Below, in pieces: positions 28,058 to 39,476 of a DNA stretch of 64,000 nt. A program made the translations under genes and the position numbers. Within the stretch, counting starts at the first letter, position 1, and every line of letters starts with the position of its first letter. Below the pieces are notes generated by a model that ran no database searches, was not told the origin of the DNA, and saw nothing but the letters and a program-made list of their open reading frames with translations. The stretch covers positions 14,650,364 through 14,714,363 of the forward strand of contig JAQFVV010000012.1 in assembly GCA_028023455.1 (NCBI GenBank), read 5' to 3'. Origin of the DNA: Epiperipatus broadwayi. Lineage: Eukaryota > Onychophora > Udeonychophora > Euonychophora > Peripatidae.

Positions 28058-28245
28058 CATCTCTACACATATATGCTATAAGTGCTCAGATATATATTAA
28101 GATAGCCAATCTTCATACTTTAATTCAATTGGGTGGACGGTTGAAGAGTTGGAGTGTGGAGTAGATTGAAGCCTGTCCATTAAAGTATGAAGATTGGCTA
28201 TCTTAATATATATCTGAGCACTTATAGCATATATGTGTAGAGATG

Positions 28246-28304
28246 GTAATCTGGACCAACTGATGATTGCTGGTTTAGCATGAAATGTGTATATTGGTGA
28301 TTAT
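28246..28304 (+). ncRNA. Type I hammerhead ribozyme (family B)
   Basis: Outer stem I GTAAT 28246-28250 pairs with ATTAT 28300-28304. Inner stem I ACCAA 28255-28259 pairs with TTGGT 28294-28298. The core CTGATGA is at 28260-28266. Stem II TGCT 28268-28271 pairs with AGCA 28277-28280, with a T-T mismatch at its base. GAAA is at 28282-28285. Stem III has 2 bp around GTGT, and H17 is A28293. All four helices can form with every core residue intact. Confidence 0.6.
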
Positions 28305-28710
28305 TTATCTTTTCAACATATATGTGTTCATGTGTATCAGTGTTATGAGATAGAGTGGAGAGTGGTGTGAAAGTCTTTGCTCATATACCCTATATATTAC
28401 ATATATAGACACAGGTATATAATAAGCCTGTATTTCAGTTATTACATAGTAGAGATGTCTGCCCATCCCTTGAATATGTATTAAATGGATTATGTCCTGT
28501 ACATGAGGGGTCAGATTGACCTTAGGTCAACATGGGTGTGACAAGAATCTCAGCCTCAGGGTGGCCTTTGAGCGTTCCATCATCAGATTTTCAATTGGTG
28601 GACGGTTGAAGAGTTGGAGTGTGGAATAGATTGAAGCCTGTTCATTAAAGTATGAAGATTGGCTATCTTAATATATATCTGAGCACTTATAGCATATATG
28701 TGTAGAGATG

Positions 28711-28769
28711 ATAATCTGGACCAACTGATGATTGCTGGTTTAACATGAAATACGTGTATTGGTGATTAT
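28711..28769 (+). ncRNA. Type I hammerhead ribozyme (family B), one stem II substitution
   Basis: CTGATGA at 28725-28731, GAAA at 28747-28750 and stem I TTGGT at 28759-28763 are intact. One G-to-A change in stem II (AGCA to AACA) weakens it. Confidence 0.5.
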
Positions 28770-29099
28770 TTATCTTTTCGACATACATGTGTTCAAGTGT
28801 ATCGGTGTTATGACATAGAGTGGAGAGTGGTGTGAAAGTCTGTGCTCATATACCCTATATATTACATATATAGACACAGGTATATTAATAAGCCTGTGTT
28901 TCAGTTATGAAAAGTTAAAAATATTTACTAGCCATTTTGCCTAAATGGCAGAATATATTTTCTCATCAGCCTAAATGGATAAATTACAACAATAAGGTTT
29001 ATTATCGAATATTATTTAAAAGGAAATCAAATTTAAATGTTTTAATTCACCAATGGAATTTATAAAATCACATATGGGGTTGATACATAAAAATATTAT

Positions 29100-29519
29100 C
29101 AGAAATCATTCATTTCTTTTATTTGAAGTTGGAATGACTAGTGATGTGATGCACTGTGATTTCTCCTTAAATGGAGTCAGGAATCTCTCAGCAACTATGC
29201 CCAGAGAAACCTGTTAGCCACTTTACCTTTCCTTTCCGTTCCCACCTTAACTTTTCCCATAATCTGCTCCATCCCATTTCCACAACATAATCTTTATCAA
29301 CTCTATAGCCTTTATATCTAAATCTTCTTTATCTTTTCTCAAACCCAGCATAAAAACCAATAACCCACTTTCTGTATAATCACTTTGTTCATATTTATTC
29401 TTCCATAACTTCATTATTTGTACCCTTTCTGCTTTCAGGCATTTACATTCAATTAACAGTTGCTTTATACAATTTGCAAAATAAATCACCCATATTTTAC
29501 CATTTACATTTATATTCAC
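29100..29519 (-). pseudogene. LINE 3' end: ORF2 C-terminal tail plus 3' UTR
   Basis: The minus-strand frame 29519-29247 contains IKQLLIECKCLKAERVQ, which resembles the V-x-HLL-x-EC-x8-R segment at the end of LINE ORF2 proteins. Downstream on the minus strand comes a 3' UTR-like stretch (gggcatagttgctgagag, then tttaaggagaaatcacag) ending in short ATCAC-type repeats near 29140. The same tail recurs at 29610-29665 (minus) and 33380-33470 (plus), which supports a LINE with a microsatellite-like 3' end. Confidence 0.6.
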
Positions 29520-29609
29520 TTATTGCTAAAGATACCGTTCGAGACCTAAACAATAAACTATTTTTCTTGCTATTATCATAAATTAACTCGTACCCAATAT
29601 TCCATTTAC

Positions 29610-29666
29610 TTAAATTGATGTGATGTGATGTACTGTAGCTTCTCCTTTAAAAAAAAAAAAAAAAAG
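29610..29666 (-). repeat. Second LINE tail fragment (ATCAC repeats)
   Basis: Reads on the minus strand as ttaaaggagaagctacag followed by tacatcacatcacatc, the same terminal phrase as at 29140-29180 and 33430-33470. It is preceded on that strand by a long T/A homopolymer. Confidence 0.5.
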
Positions 29667-29865
29667 TCCTGTAAGATGCTGCCCTCTCTAGAATTATTTT
29701 ACAAGTAAAAAATCAATAATATTTAATTTTTTTTTTTTTTTTAATTAATAATATTTAAATTTGAAGCTAGAACAATGGAAGAAGGCAGAACAAAAGGGAG
29801 AGCTTGACAACAATTTTGACAGCTTCAAGTTGTTTTAGAGTATTTTTTTTATTATCATAAATTAT

Positions 29866-29905
29866 TTTGATGAAATATGCTGAAATACTTATACTAGTGT
29901 TGTCC
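29866..29905 (+). ncRNA. Decayed hammerhead motif (family B) interrupted by a retroposon
   Basis: ttgatga at 29867-29873 and GAAATAC at 29882-29888 align to the family B core, but most of stem II is deleted. The 3' stem I strand continues only beyond the small insertion at 29900-29954, where tagtgattatttatc resumes at 29968. Confidence 0.4.
29883..29899 (+). repeat. 17-bp target-site duplication, left
   Basis: aaatacttatactagtg, repeated exactly at 29955-29971. Confidence 0.85.
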
Positions 29906-29954
29906 CGGGTTAGCGGGTTCGCTTCCCGGCTGATGCTATGACACATGAGGAAAA
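29900..29954 (+). mobile_element. 55-bp tRNA-like mini-retroposon
   Basis: An insertion of only 55 bp, ending in an A tail (gaggaaaa) and flanked by perfect 17-bp duplications. This is the signature of LINE-mediated retroposition. Its body contains gggttcgcttccc, which fits a tRNA T-arm and the RNA polymerase III B box (GGTTCGNNTCC). The flanking ccggg/cccgg can pair. It is probably a severely 5'-truncated tRNA-derived SINE or a retroposed tRNA 3' fragment. It split a family B hammerhead, so it is younger than that element. Confidence 0.7.
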
Positions 29955-29971
29955 AAATACTTATACTAGTG
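29955..29971 (+). repeat. 17-bp target-site duplication, right
   Basis: aaatacttatactagtg, identical to 29883-29899. Confidence 0.85.
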
Positions 29972-30075
29972 ATTATTTATCTTTTCTACATGTGTGTGGT
30001 CATGTATATCGGTGTATGAGATAGTATGGATAGTTGAAGGTTGCTTGAAAGTCTGAGTTCAAAACCCCTATATTT
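29972..30075 (+). repeat. Partial family B monomer
   Basis: gattatttatcttttc, then gtggtcatgtatatcggtg, gatagttgaagg and gaaagtctgagttcaaa follow the order of the family B monomer just 3' of the ribozyme cleavage site. Diverged. Confidence 0.6.
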
Positions 30076-33000
30076 TTATAGGAACGTAAATTGACAAATA
30101 TTTCAATGTTGTACGCAGCATTTTCTAATAAGTTACAATGTTCTTTTTAGATTTTCAGCTATAGAATATTTTTATAATTATAAATAGAAATTTATTTTTG
30201 AAAAAAAACTTTTCGTTAACTTTCATTATCTGACAAATTATTTTGCTTTTTACAAACGAAACTAAAACGAATATAATATTAAAAGACGATTATATTTTTA
30301 CTTATTTTGTAATTGGTTAATCAAAAGTTTAGAGTTTTAACAGACTCGACCAACTGGAATTTCTGACAGCTCAAAGGTTAAGTTAGACTTTAATTTTTAT
30401 TTTATTAGAGATCAAAGACATTGTTTAATTTTTATTACACAATCACCTCGGAAGTCTTTGTCTTTTGTTTTGGCGAATGAATTTTTTCAATCCGACAAGT
30501 TCTTTTTTTTCTTTAAAAAAAACAAACAAAACGAAAACAACATTTTTAATAATACTTTCACACTTCAAATATTTGAATTTGGACGTTGAAAACATTGTCT
30601 ATATGTTTCCATAATAAACATTTCGACTAAAATGTTTATTTTCAGTTTGCCCAAGTCATCTCTTAAGTCCCAAAATATTACTTGCATTGCTCATGTATTT
30701 CTTAAATGTATATTTTATAAATTGATTTTACAAATATTGTTATTTCAAGTGAACTCTATTTGACTATAATAGACTTTCAATAAAATAACTTGATTTTCAA
30801 ATCGTTTGTCCTTAAATTATAAATTATTATTATTTTAATAAATAGTTTATTGCGCTTTACGCAAAAAAATGAAGCTTGTCTCAATCTTAAAAAGGTGAAG
30901 TAAAAAACTAGTATTTTATTATTTTAATATTAAATATAAAGTTTAATTTTTCTATTAAAATTTATATATTTTCTTTTAATTATACATGCATAACATTTTT
31001 TATTACCTTTTTGTTTTTCAGAAAGTTGATGCTTGAAATAATTGGGTGTATTAATATACTGTATAGGAAATAAATACACGGGTAAAACATCGATTGTCTT
31101 CATTAATAAAATATTTACTATTGATTAGTTGCTTTATTCATTTATGCTGTTTGAATATTTATTTATTTTGTGCATGTGTGTGTTTAAAAAACTAAATTAT
31201 ATTTTTATTCTTATTCAATTTTGAGATTTGTTTGAAAGTTGTTGTTTTTTTTAACTTTTAAGACGATGTATAAGTTCTAATTTCGATAAATTAAAATATT
31301 TCAAAAGTTTAGAGTAAAATGTTTTTTTTATTATTATTAGTTGCTACATCTCAGTAATCAATTACTATTTCACGCATTAAATCTATTATGAATAATCTAA
31401 GCCAAATATACGGTACTTTCGAATTGTATATTTCATTCTACAGTGAAATTTACACATCTATTTTAATTACACTTTAAAATCTCTGTTCAATATTTTGATT
31501 CCACTTTCATCTTGCAGATATTTTAAAATTCTAGGATAAAAACTTTTGTGATAGTTATGAATGCTGTTTGATATATTTATAAATATTCACTTTTTCATCA
31601 AAATAAAACTTGAATGGCATAAACCTAATTTATCTATATTTTGTATTTAGTACTAAAAAAAATTATAATTATGTTTGTCTAGGTAATGTATATGTATAAT
31701 AGTTATGTTGCTATTTCGTCTTTTATTCATTGCATAAATATTTTTCAATCAGTTGTCTTTTAAAGATTTAACCTCGATTTAGATTTAAAAATGGAAAAAT
31801 AATAGTAGTTATTGTAAAAGAAAATCTTTTGAATAAAAAAACCCCAACTAATGTATGGAAACCACTAATCAATTTTGCTCTTATAAAAAAGTGGAGAAAT
31901 CTGGTCAATTGGTTATAGCATTATCTTAAAATTCAATACTCAAAAATCTAAGGGTCACTGGTCAGGCCAGCAACATCTGAAAAAGAGGGAAGAATAATAC
32001 CTCTTGAAACATTGAGCATTACTAACAGTTGACTGTATTTAGAATATTTAAAATAAAGTTAAATTTTTCTAAAGACATTCAAATACACATATTAGATGGT
32101 GAAATAGCTCAATATAAAAATACAAGTAGAACACCATCATCACAAACCTTCAGGAAAACATCAACTATCTGGTGTTCTTTAATTTTATTTTATATCCCTT
32201 ATATTCAGAAAATATCAATTGTCATTTAAATTTAATATTAATTACCACACTTAGACTGAACTTATAAAGATTATACTATATGAGAAAAAAGTTTTGAGTA
32301 AATAAACAAGTGACAAATTATTAAAGATACAGACATTTCTCTAAAACAGATTAGTTCTAACTAATGTTAGATAGACATGATGTTCAGTTTTGAACAATGG
32401 GTTGTTAAAGTATACTTTAATTAATTTTTTAAGATTATACTTGTTTGTTCATATATATTTTATTATTTATAAATAATTTAGATGACAAGTCAACATTCTC
32501 CATGAATAATATTCTTTGCTTCAACAGTATTTTTGGTAAATGGTATATGTTATAATAGAAATCAATACATAGGAAAAGAAGAAGTAGAAAATTATATTAC
32601 TTCTATAAAAATAATTTTTGTTTTATAATTTATAAAATACAACCTTTTTTTTTTTTTTTTTAAATATAGCACATATTTAAAGAAAAAAATGTGTTTAAAA
32701 GTCATGCAAAAATTGATTTTTGATATTAAAAAAATTATTATCTGCAATGGCTACAATCAATTTTGTTACATTAATAATGCAACCAGTATGTAATATTGCT
32801 AATGAGAATTATTTTATTATATATAATTAAGAGCAAATAATTTTAAAATTATTTTGTTTTAAAATATATTATTATTACATTCTGTGGTTTCATAAACCTA
32901 ACTATCATCATTTTTATTATCTAACATTTGCAAATATCATTCTTCAAAATCAAGATTATTTGGACACATTTTTGTATAAAATTTTTAAATCACTTTCTTT

Positions 33001-33330
33001 TACTATAACATGATGGATTTGAAGTTTTATAATAAAACACATATATGAAAATTGCAGCAATGCACACAAAAAGCAATCTCCAAAACAAATTTAATTGGTC
33101 TTGTAATTGAGTTCAGTAGATTCCATTTTTAACAGGTATTGTAATAATATAAAGTTTTCATTATTATAACCATTACTTATAAAAAAAATAGTACAAGAAT
33201 TATTTAAAAAATAAAAAAGAGTTACCCAGAAATTGGGGGAAAAATGGAGAAAAGAAATCTTTTATGTTGAAAATGTATACTACAACTGGTATGATATAAC
33301 TGGTATGACATACCACTAGGTTGCTAAACA
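30076..33330. other. Gene-free AT-rich stretch
   Basis: No gene, RNA gene or named element recognised. Short open frames such as 32029-32229 look like chance. Confidence 0.4.
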
Positions 33331-33379
33331 TTACATGATCACCATCCATTGATTATTCTATCTTGCACTGTGTGACACT

Positions 33380-33470
33380 ACTGTACAGAGAGCTTTGGGC
33401 ATAGTTGCTGAGAGATTCTTGACTCCGTTTAAGGAGAAGTAATGGTAGATCACATCACATCCTGCTTTAA
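33380..33470 (+). repeat. LINE 3' tail
   Basis: gggcatagttgctgagag, then gactccgtttaaggagaa and gatcacatcacatcc match the 3' UTR and terminal ATCAC repeats of the minus-strand LINE at 29.1-29.5 kb. No LINE coding sequence is attached. Confidence 0.5.
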
Positions 33471-33474
33471 CAGC

Positions 33475-33930
33475 CTGAGTAAGCAGAGGAAATGTTGATC
33501 ATGTGATGTTTAATGGTTTAATAACAATCCTGCCTAATGAGTTGATGATGACTATAGTTATTACAGAATGAAAGACATCAAATGTATAGATGCTGAACTG
33601 GGTGCAGATCTATATAACAATTCAAATGAATGAGCTTGTATTGGTAATATTATTGTTTTCATTTTGGACTCATAGCTTTAAAGTTAACTAAAAAGATAAA
33701 ATGTGGCTGATAGAGGGTTGCATTAAATCCTAAAATCTAAATGAGGTCTCTCTGATCTAAGGCTCCTCACTGATGAAAGATACAGGCTAGAATATAGTCT
33801 GAAAATAGTGGATGAGTAGGCACAAGGTAGGGATTTTATGCACAAACATTCTTGCATCCAGCGATTACTCTGGCTTGCATTACAGGACACTATTCTAGAG
33901 TGAGTTTTGTCTCATATTCCATTAAGTTCC
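33475..33930 (+). repeat. Family A monomer, single degraded copy
   Basis: One plus-orientation monomer from ggaaatgttgatcatgtg through the ribozyme region to the equivalent of gagttttgtct. It is clearly more diverged than locus 1 (38-40 kb) and has no inverted partner apart from a short decayed piece at 33340-33390. Confidence 0.65.
33755..33813 (+). ncRNA. Decayed type I hammerhead ribozyme (family A)
   Basis: CTGATGA is intact at 33770-33776, but GAAA reads GAAT and stem II no longer pairs (AAGAT opposite GGCTA). The 59-nt footprint is unchanged. Inactive relic. Confidence 0.45.
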
Positions 33931-35404
33931 TGAAAAGTAGCATAAAATCAATACTATTGAAGTAAATTCAAATTAATTTGATTTTTATAAATTAGAGACA
34001 TAAATAGCAAAACACTGAGAGGGGTAGCTGTATAGTTTAAAAAATAATATGAATTTAGGGCATTTGAAAATTCATGGTACTATTACATATTGATTGTAGC
34101 TGTTATAGGTTGAATATGAATTTAAAGGTAATGCATATAAAATCAATATATATACACTACACACATAACTCGACTGCCTTTACCTATGAATTTAGTAAAT
34201 GTTGGGAACTTTGTACAAATCATTGATTAACATTCAACATATAAACATAAGAAAACTGTTTAAAATCTTAATGAAGATTTGTAAAGTAATTTGAGTTAGA
34301 TCTCATAAGTTAATAAGAAAATATTAACTACAGCTGGGAATTCAATTTGCTTAATTAATGGATTACCAAACCATTGCATTTAATGTATATGATGAATACT
34401 AACCATTAGGATATTATTCACTTATTGCTTCCCAAAGAATTAACTTATTTTGTGTAAAACTACAGTTCTAACATCATTCCAAGGATAATGGATTTATAAT
34501 TATTGATGCTATAACCATGAAGTATGATAGAGATATTATAATAATTTTTTTCTAAAAAGGATTAATTGTTACAACCATGCAAGGTGGGATATGTGTATTA
34601 ATTTTTATTTACTACAAATCTTTGAAAAATCTTTTTTGTTAATATGTGATTTGAATTTTAACTTCCTATATTCCATCCTGTGTATTTATTGTTAAGTGCA
34701 TCTTATTAAAATTATTGCAAGTAAATTCCAATCTGTGATTGTTTCTTCAAAAATGTGATACATCTAAATAAAATGTTTTTGATTGCGCATGAAGTTTGGG
34801 GATTACCTGTTAAAAGTGATTATCTACTCAATTTTATTTTTAAATTATGGAATTATTTTTTTATAGTTGTTATTGTTATAATTGTGATATAAGTAAAGTC
34901 CTCAAGAGAATTCTGGTGTATAACAAGATATAGGTAATTACCTTATATCATTAGTTATATTTGGCTACAAGTATAATATCTGTTGTTATATTTTATATTG
35001 GAGACAGACTGTATTAAATTAATTTATAAGCCCCATAAATCTGTTACATATAATGAATTTTATGTTTTATTTGTCCTTGTTTTCAGCCTCACTTTATTCA
35101 GTCATAAAATATCCTGAATAAAATAACTAATTCACCAGAGAATATTACCTTATTTGTGCCTAATAAATATTATACAAAATGTTGTAGTTGCTATACTGTG
35201 CAGAAAAGCATTCCCATGGTATCAATAATTCTAAACTTTATTTGTTAATTGAGGTTTGTTCCTAACTAAATATTGAAACATTAATGTATAATGTGAGCTA
35301 AACAACGTAGCCAGTCATGCCACTAAGAGATGCAGTAGTCAGACATTATGAAGTTATGTACTTGTATAGCATTAATATGGCTAGTAGATAAACAATTTGC
35401 TTTT
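33931..35404. other. Gene-free AT-rich stretch
   Basis: Nothing recognised. Confidence 0.4.
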
Positions 35405-36128
35405 TTAAATAATATTTAATTTGTGAAGCGCAGATAGATGAAATTGAAATTAAATTGAGATACTGGAAAATCTCATTTGCACTCATTATAACCCTTATCT
35501 GACAGCCAATCAGATGTTATGATAGCTGTCCGAATGACAACCAAACCATAAACACACAACAAAGAATTTACTAGAAAAGGGTGGCCACCCTTCTCTCTAC
35601 ATATCTAAGACAGTCATAAGTATTTAGATTTGAAAGCGTGAAGTTTTAAATATCTTCATAATTAACTCAGTGAGTTTAAATTATAAACGTACAGTGCGAA
35701 ATCCTACAATTTACTACCCAGCAGTTTTTAGATAATATAACTAGCAGTAAACTATGTAAATAATATTTAATTTGCAAATCGCAGATAGATGAAATTGAAA
35801 TTAAATTGAGATACTGGAAAATCTCATTGCGCTCATTATAACACTTATCTGACAGCTAATCAGATGTTATAATAGCTGTCCAAATGACAACCAAACCATA
35901 AATCCACAACAAAGAATTTATGAGAAAAGGGCGGCCACTCTTCTCTCTACTTTTCTTTCTATATATCTAAGCCAATCGTAAGTGTGTAGGGTGGCTGCCC
36001 TTTTCTCGTAAATTCTTTGTCATGGGTTTATGGTTTGGTTGTCATTCGGACAACTATCATAACATCTGATTAGCTGTCAGATAAGTGTTATAATGAGCAC
36101 AATGAGATATTCCAGTATCTCAATTTGT
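35405..36128. repeat. Family C repeat: two direct copies plus a partial inverted copy
   Basis: Direct copies start near 35407 and 35758 (period 351 bp). The first is complete, the second stops near 35990 and is followed at once by an inverted copy to about 36125. Landmarks are gagatactggaaaatctc, cttatctgacagc with its short hairpin partner aatcagatg, and gagaaaaggg. The same direct-direct-inverted plan occurs at 51.6 kb. No hammerhead core was found. Confidence 0.7.
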
Positions 36129-36454
36129 TTTTATCTAAAAGGGTTAACAATATCAATTGTCACTGCTAGAAAAGATTGATTACATTGTAAAACATTGTTT
36201 TCCATCTATAATTAATGATAGCCATTAAATAAAGAGTGTACCATTCTCTCTAATAAAGTGTTTTGTATTTACATCACTTTATTGATTGTACCCATACTCA
36301 TAAGCCTAGGTTAGATTATTTAAGAGAAACAAATAATATTTGTAATTATCTTGCAGAGAACTTTCGATATTATAAGTCAATTTATTGTTTGCTAATATTT
36401 TGTTGCTTTGTTTTATATAATTGTTATTAATAATAAAATAATTAGAGGGTAATT

Positions 36455-36665
36455 GAACACAGATTTTCAACCTCCCTTCAGCTATCCACTCCATCTTATA
36501 TAACCAATACATACGACCACATACATTCGAAAAAGACAGATAATGTCCATACACAATCCATGCATATATTGGAGATCATTTATCCTTTTTGCATGTATGT
36601 GGTCATGTGTATGAATTATATAATATGGATAGTTGAAGGAAACTTAAAATTCTGTGTTCAAATCC
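36455..36665. repeat. Short palindrome made of two head-to-head family B fragments
   Basis: Left arm 36455-36552 and right arm 36570-36665 are inverted copies. Each reads outward from the point just 3' of where the family B ribozyme would cleave (tggagatcatttatcc on the plus side). The loop is about 20 bp. Shared phrases are gcatgtatgtggtc and gatagttgaagg. Confidence 0.6.
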
Positions 36666-38304
36666 CCTCTAAGTATAATTAAAGTTCAGTATATACATTA
36701 TACTTGCAGTCATATAATAATAAAGTAGTTGTTATATTTATAATACAGTTGTTTGTCATTACTAAAATCACCATCTTTTACACATTATCGAAATAAAAGA
36801 GATCATACTTATACGTTATTAAATTAATTTTCTTTATTAAATCTATTTGCAACGCTTATTATTTTCATCTTTTGGGTAATATAAAATTCAATAAGGTGTG
36901 ATTAACAAAATCCCTTTAATATCTTGATCATACCTGGGATAAGTTAATTATAATTTGATATTTCGTTAAATGAATAATTTAATTAGATTTAGTTAAGAAT
37001 GCTGAGAAAATTGATTTAGCCTTACCTTTAATTTGGGGATGAGAAAGTTAACTGCTAGCCATATCTAAATAAAGACACTCTTTATCCTAGAGTAAGTTTT
37101 TATACATTGCAATAGTTTGTGGATATAAGAACACATCCCTAAAGTGTTTAATCATTATGATAATTATACCTATCACAATTTTATATAATTATTTATTGTT
37201 GTTTTTAGAGGGATAAAACAAATATATGTTCATTTTAGTTTACTTTCCATAAAGGTTTATACAATCTCGAACACATTTCATTCAAAAGTACTCATCTCAA
37301 CCTATCATCTTTTGTTCCGGCCCAATTGCAACCTATACATACACATAAGTGATGGATATATGCAATTGAAGTAACAGAAACAAATAACAGAAGTTGATGA
37401 TTTTGTGTATTGTGTTATATATAAGTCAGAGTTATTTTAAATTCTTATTTTATTAGTAATTTTATAATTTTGTTAAAAACTCTATTTACAATTTATAGAG
37501 GTTTTTAAAAATATTTTTTAATTAAATGTTCTAGTGTCATTATTACTGAGATTAAAAGATAGAAAAGCTTAAGATATTTTAATTTTTAAGCATTTTTTTT
37601 GTTTTGTGAAAAAAATAATTTAAAGCACTGATAATAAACTCTTTGTTATTGCATTCTTTTGATCTTGCTTTTCTTTGACAATAAATAATCTGCTTTCAGA
37701 TATAGAATTTAGAAACACACACCCTAAAAAGTTTTGTAAACATCATAAGTGATTATTTTATGAAATGTTGATTAGAGTTATTTAAAATCCTACATATATG
37801 TATTTGGTGATATCTTTTTATAATTTTATCCAACTTTAATACTGGTAGAATTTCCAAAACAATTCTATTTATTACATGGAAAAAAGTGTTAGAAATAAAT
37901 GTTTCCATAATCTCCACTAAAAGAGTTGAGTCAAGCAGAACAAGGCCCAGAGAATAGGGGACTGAAAATAATGAATGGGGGGGGGGGCATCTCCTTATAG
38001 TATTCTACAAAACATTTACCCAATCATGCCACCTAATTTTATTCCTTTAGAGTAAAAATTATCTTCATATTTTCAAAAACATAAAAAATTTTCATTTTGT
38101 TTTTATATAAAATATTTTCTTTATTTTTATCTTCTACTTAAAATATAAAATAAGTACTGTTATATTCATCAGCAACTTTAGGTTAACTAGCGCTCATCGT
38201 GTAAATAAAATACCTGTCTTTCTAATACAAATTGAATATAATCTTATATGTACCTCCTTTAATGATTAATCAAATAAATAACTAATTCATAAGGTCATAA
38301 TAAA
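36666..38304. other. Gene-free AT-rich stretch
   Basis: Contains an 11-G run at about 37977-37987. No gene recognised. Confidence 0.4.
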
Positions 38305-38318
38305 CAATTTCATGGTAT
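38305..38318 (+). repeat. Target-site duplication, left (family A locus 1)
   Basis: caatttcatggtat, repeated at 40038-40051. Its first three bases also fit the element sequence at the right edge, so the true duplication is 11-14 bp. Confidence 0.65.
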
Positions 38319-38462
38319 CACATGATCACATTTCCTATACTAGCACATTAATTGTTGATAAACAGAGCAAAACTCTCCATACAGTATTGCCACCTGTGCT
38401 AAACAGAGTAATCAATGGATGCCAGAAGGCTTGTGCATAAAATCCCTATCTAATGCCTACTC

Positions 38463-38521
38463 ATCCAATATCCCCAGACTAGTTTCTGGCTTGTGGCCTT
38501 CGTCAGTGAGGAGCTTTGGAT
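38463..38521 (-). ncRNA. Type I hammerhead ribozyme (family A), inverted copy
   Basis: Minus-strand mirror of the plus copies: CTGACGA (38506-38500), GGC/GCC stem II, GAAA, GTC cleavage triplet, and inner and outer stem I all intact. Confidence 0.62.
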
Positions 38522-38961
38522 CTGAGAGCACTGCATCTAGATCTTAGGATCTAATGCAACCCTCTAGCAACCACCTTTTATCTCTACTTAACTACTAAAC
38601 TATGAGAATGAAATTGAAAACACAAAAAATATTTTCAATCTAATTTCAATAGCTTAAATAGTCATATGGGTCTGAACTCAGTTCAGCACCCATACATTTT
38701 GGTGTCTTTGGCTTAATGGTTTAACACCAATCCTGCCTAATAGGATAATGGTGGCTATGGTTGTAAAAGAGCCAAACACACCAAAATGTATGGGTGCTGA
38801 ACTGAGTTCAGACCCATATGACTATTTAAGCTATTGAGCTTAGATTGAAAATATTTTTTGTGTTTTCAATTTCATTCTCATAGTTTAGTAGTTAAGTAGA
38901 GATAAAAGGTGGTTGCTAGAGGGTTGCATTAGATCCTAAGATCTAGATGCAGTGCTCTCAG

Positions 38962-39020
38962 ATCCAAAGCTCCTCACTGACGAAGGCCACAAGCCAGAAA
39001 CTAGTCTGGGGATATTGGAT
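38962..39020 (+). ncRNA. Type I hammerhead ribozyme (family A), copy 1
   Basis: Outer stem I ATCC 38962-38965 pairs with GGAT 39017-39020. Inner stem I TCCTCA 38971-38976 pairs with TGGGGA 39007-39012 (one wobble), with an internal loop between the two helices. Core CTGACGA is at 38977-38983. Stem II GGC 38985-38987 pairs with GCC 38993-38995, loop CACAA. GAAA is at 38997-39000. A one- or two-pair stem III (CTAG) leads to the classical GTC triplet, with cleavage after C39006. Weak point: stem II starts with an A-A mismatch. Confidence 0.65.
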
Positions 39021-39417
39021 GAGTAGGCATTAGATAGGGATTTTATGCACAAGCCTTCTGGCATCCATTGATTACTCTGTTTAGCACAGGTGGCAATACT
39101 GTATGGAGAGTTTTGCTCTGTTTATCAACAATTAATGTGCTAGTATAGGAAATGTGATCATGTGATGCTTAATGGTTTAACACCAATCCTGCCTAATAGG
39201 ATAGTGGTGGCTATGGTTGTAAAAGAGCCAAACACACCAAAATGTATGGGTGCTGAACTGAGTTCAGACCCATATGACTATTTAAGCTATTGAGCTTAGA
39301 TTGAAAATATTTTTTGTGTTTTCAATTTCATTCTCATAGTTTAGTAGTTAAGTAGAGATAAAAGGTGGTTGCTAGAGGGTTGCATTAGATCCTAAGATCT
39401 AGATGCAGTGCTCTCAG

Positions 39418-39476
39418 ATCCAAAGCTCCTCACTGACGAAGGCCACAAGCCAGAAACTAGTCTGGGGATATTGGAT
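39418..39476 (+). ncRNA. Type I hammerhead ribozyme (family A), copy 2
   Basis: Identical in core and helices to copy 1, exactly 456 bp downstream (CTGACGA 39433-39439). Cleavage at copies 1 and 2 would release a 456-nt RNA. Confidence 0.65.

Larger units (their letters stand above)
27445..28907. mobile_element. Family B hammerhead repeat: two minus monomers facing two plus monomers
   Basis: About 1.46 kb of near-perfect palindrome centred near 28150. The left arm holds two minus-strand monomers (period 453 bp between ribozyme cores) and the right arm two plus-strand monomers (period 465 bp). Each monomer carries the phrases gattatttatcttttcgac, gatagagtggagagtggtg and ggacggttgaagagttggag plus one hammerhead motif. 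No open reading frame is present. A single-stranded copy would fold into a very long hairpin. A possible target duplication (gaagagtt/gaaaagtt at the edges) is imperfect. Related partial copies are at 29972-30070 and 36455-36665. Confidence 0.75.

Noticed and set aside
27740-28640. Family B palindrome as a CRISPR array or origin
   Set aside because: Eukaryotic context. The repeats are long monomers without regular spacers, explained better by inverted element copies.
29900-29940. gtcccggg...cccggctgatg read as a type III hammerhead
   Set aside because: It gives a good stem I but the core reads CTGATGC, stem III does not pair, and the 17-bp duplications show it is a retroposon with a tRNA-like T-arm.
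35640-35720. Family C segment tcagtgagttt...gtgcgaaatcc as a hammerhead
   Set aside because: The CUGANGA box is absent in both family C loci and stem I cannot form; only GAAA matches.
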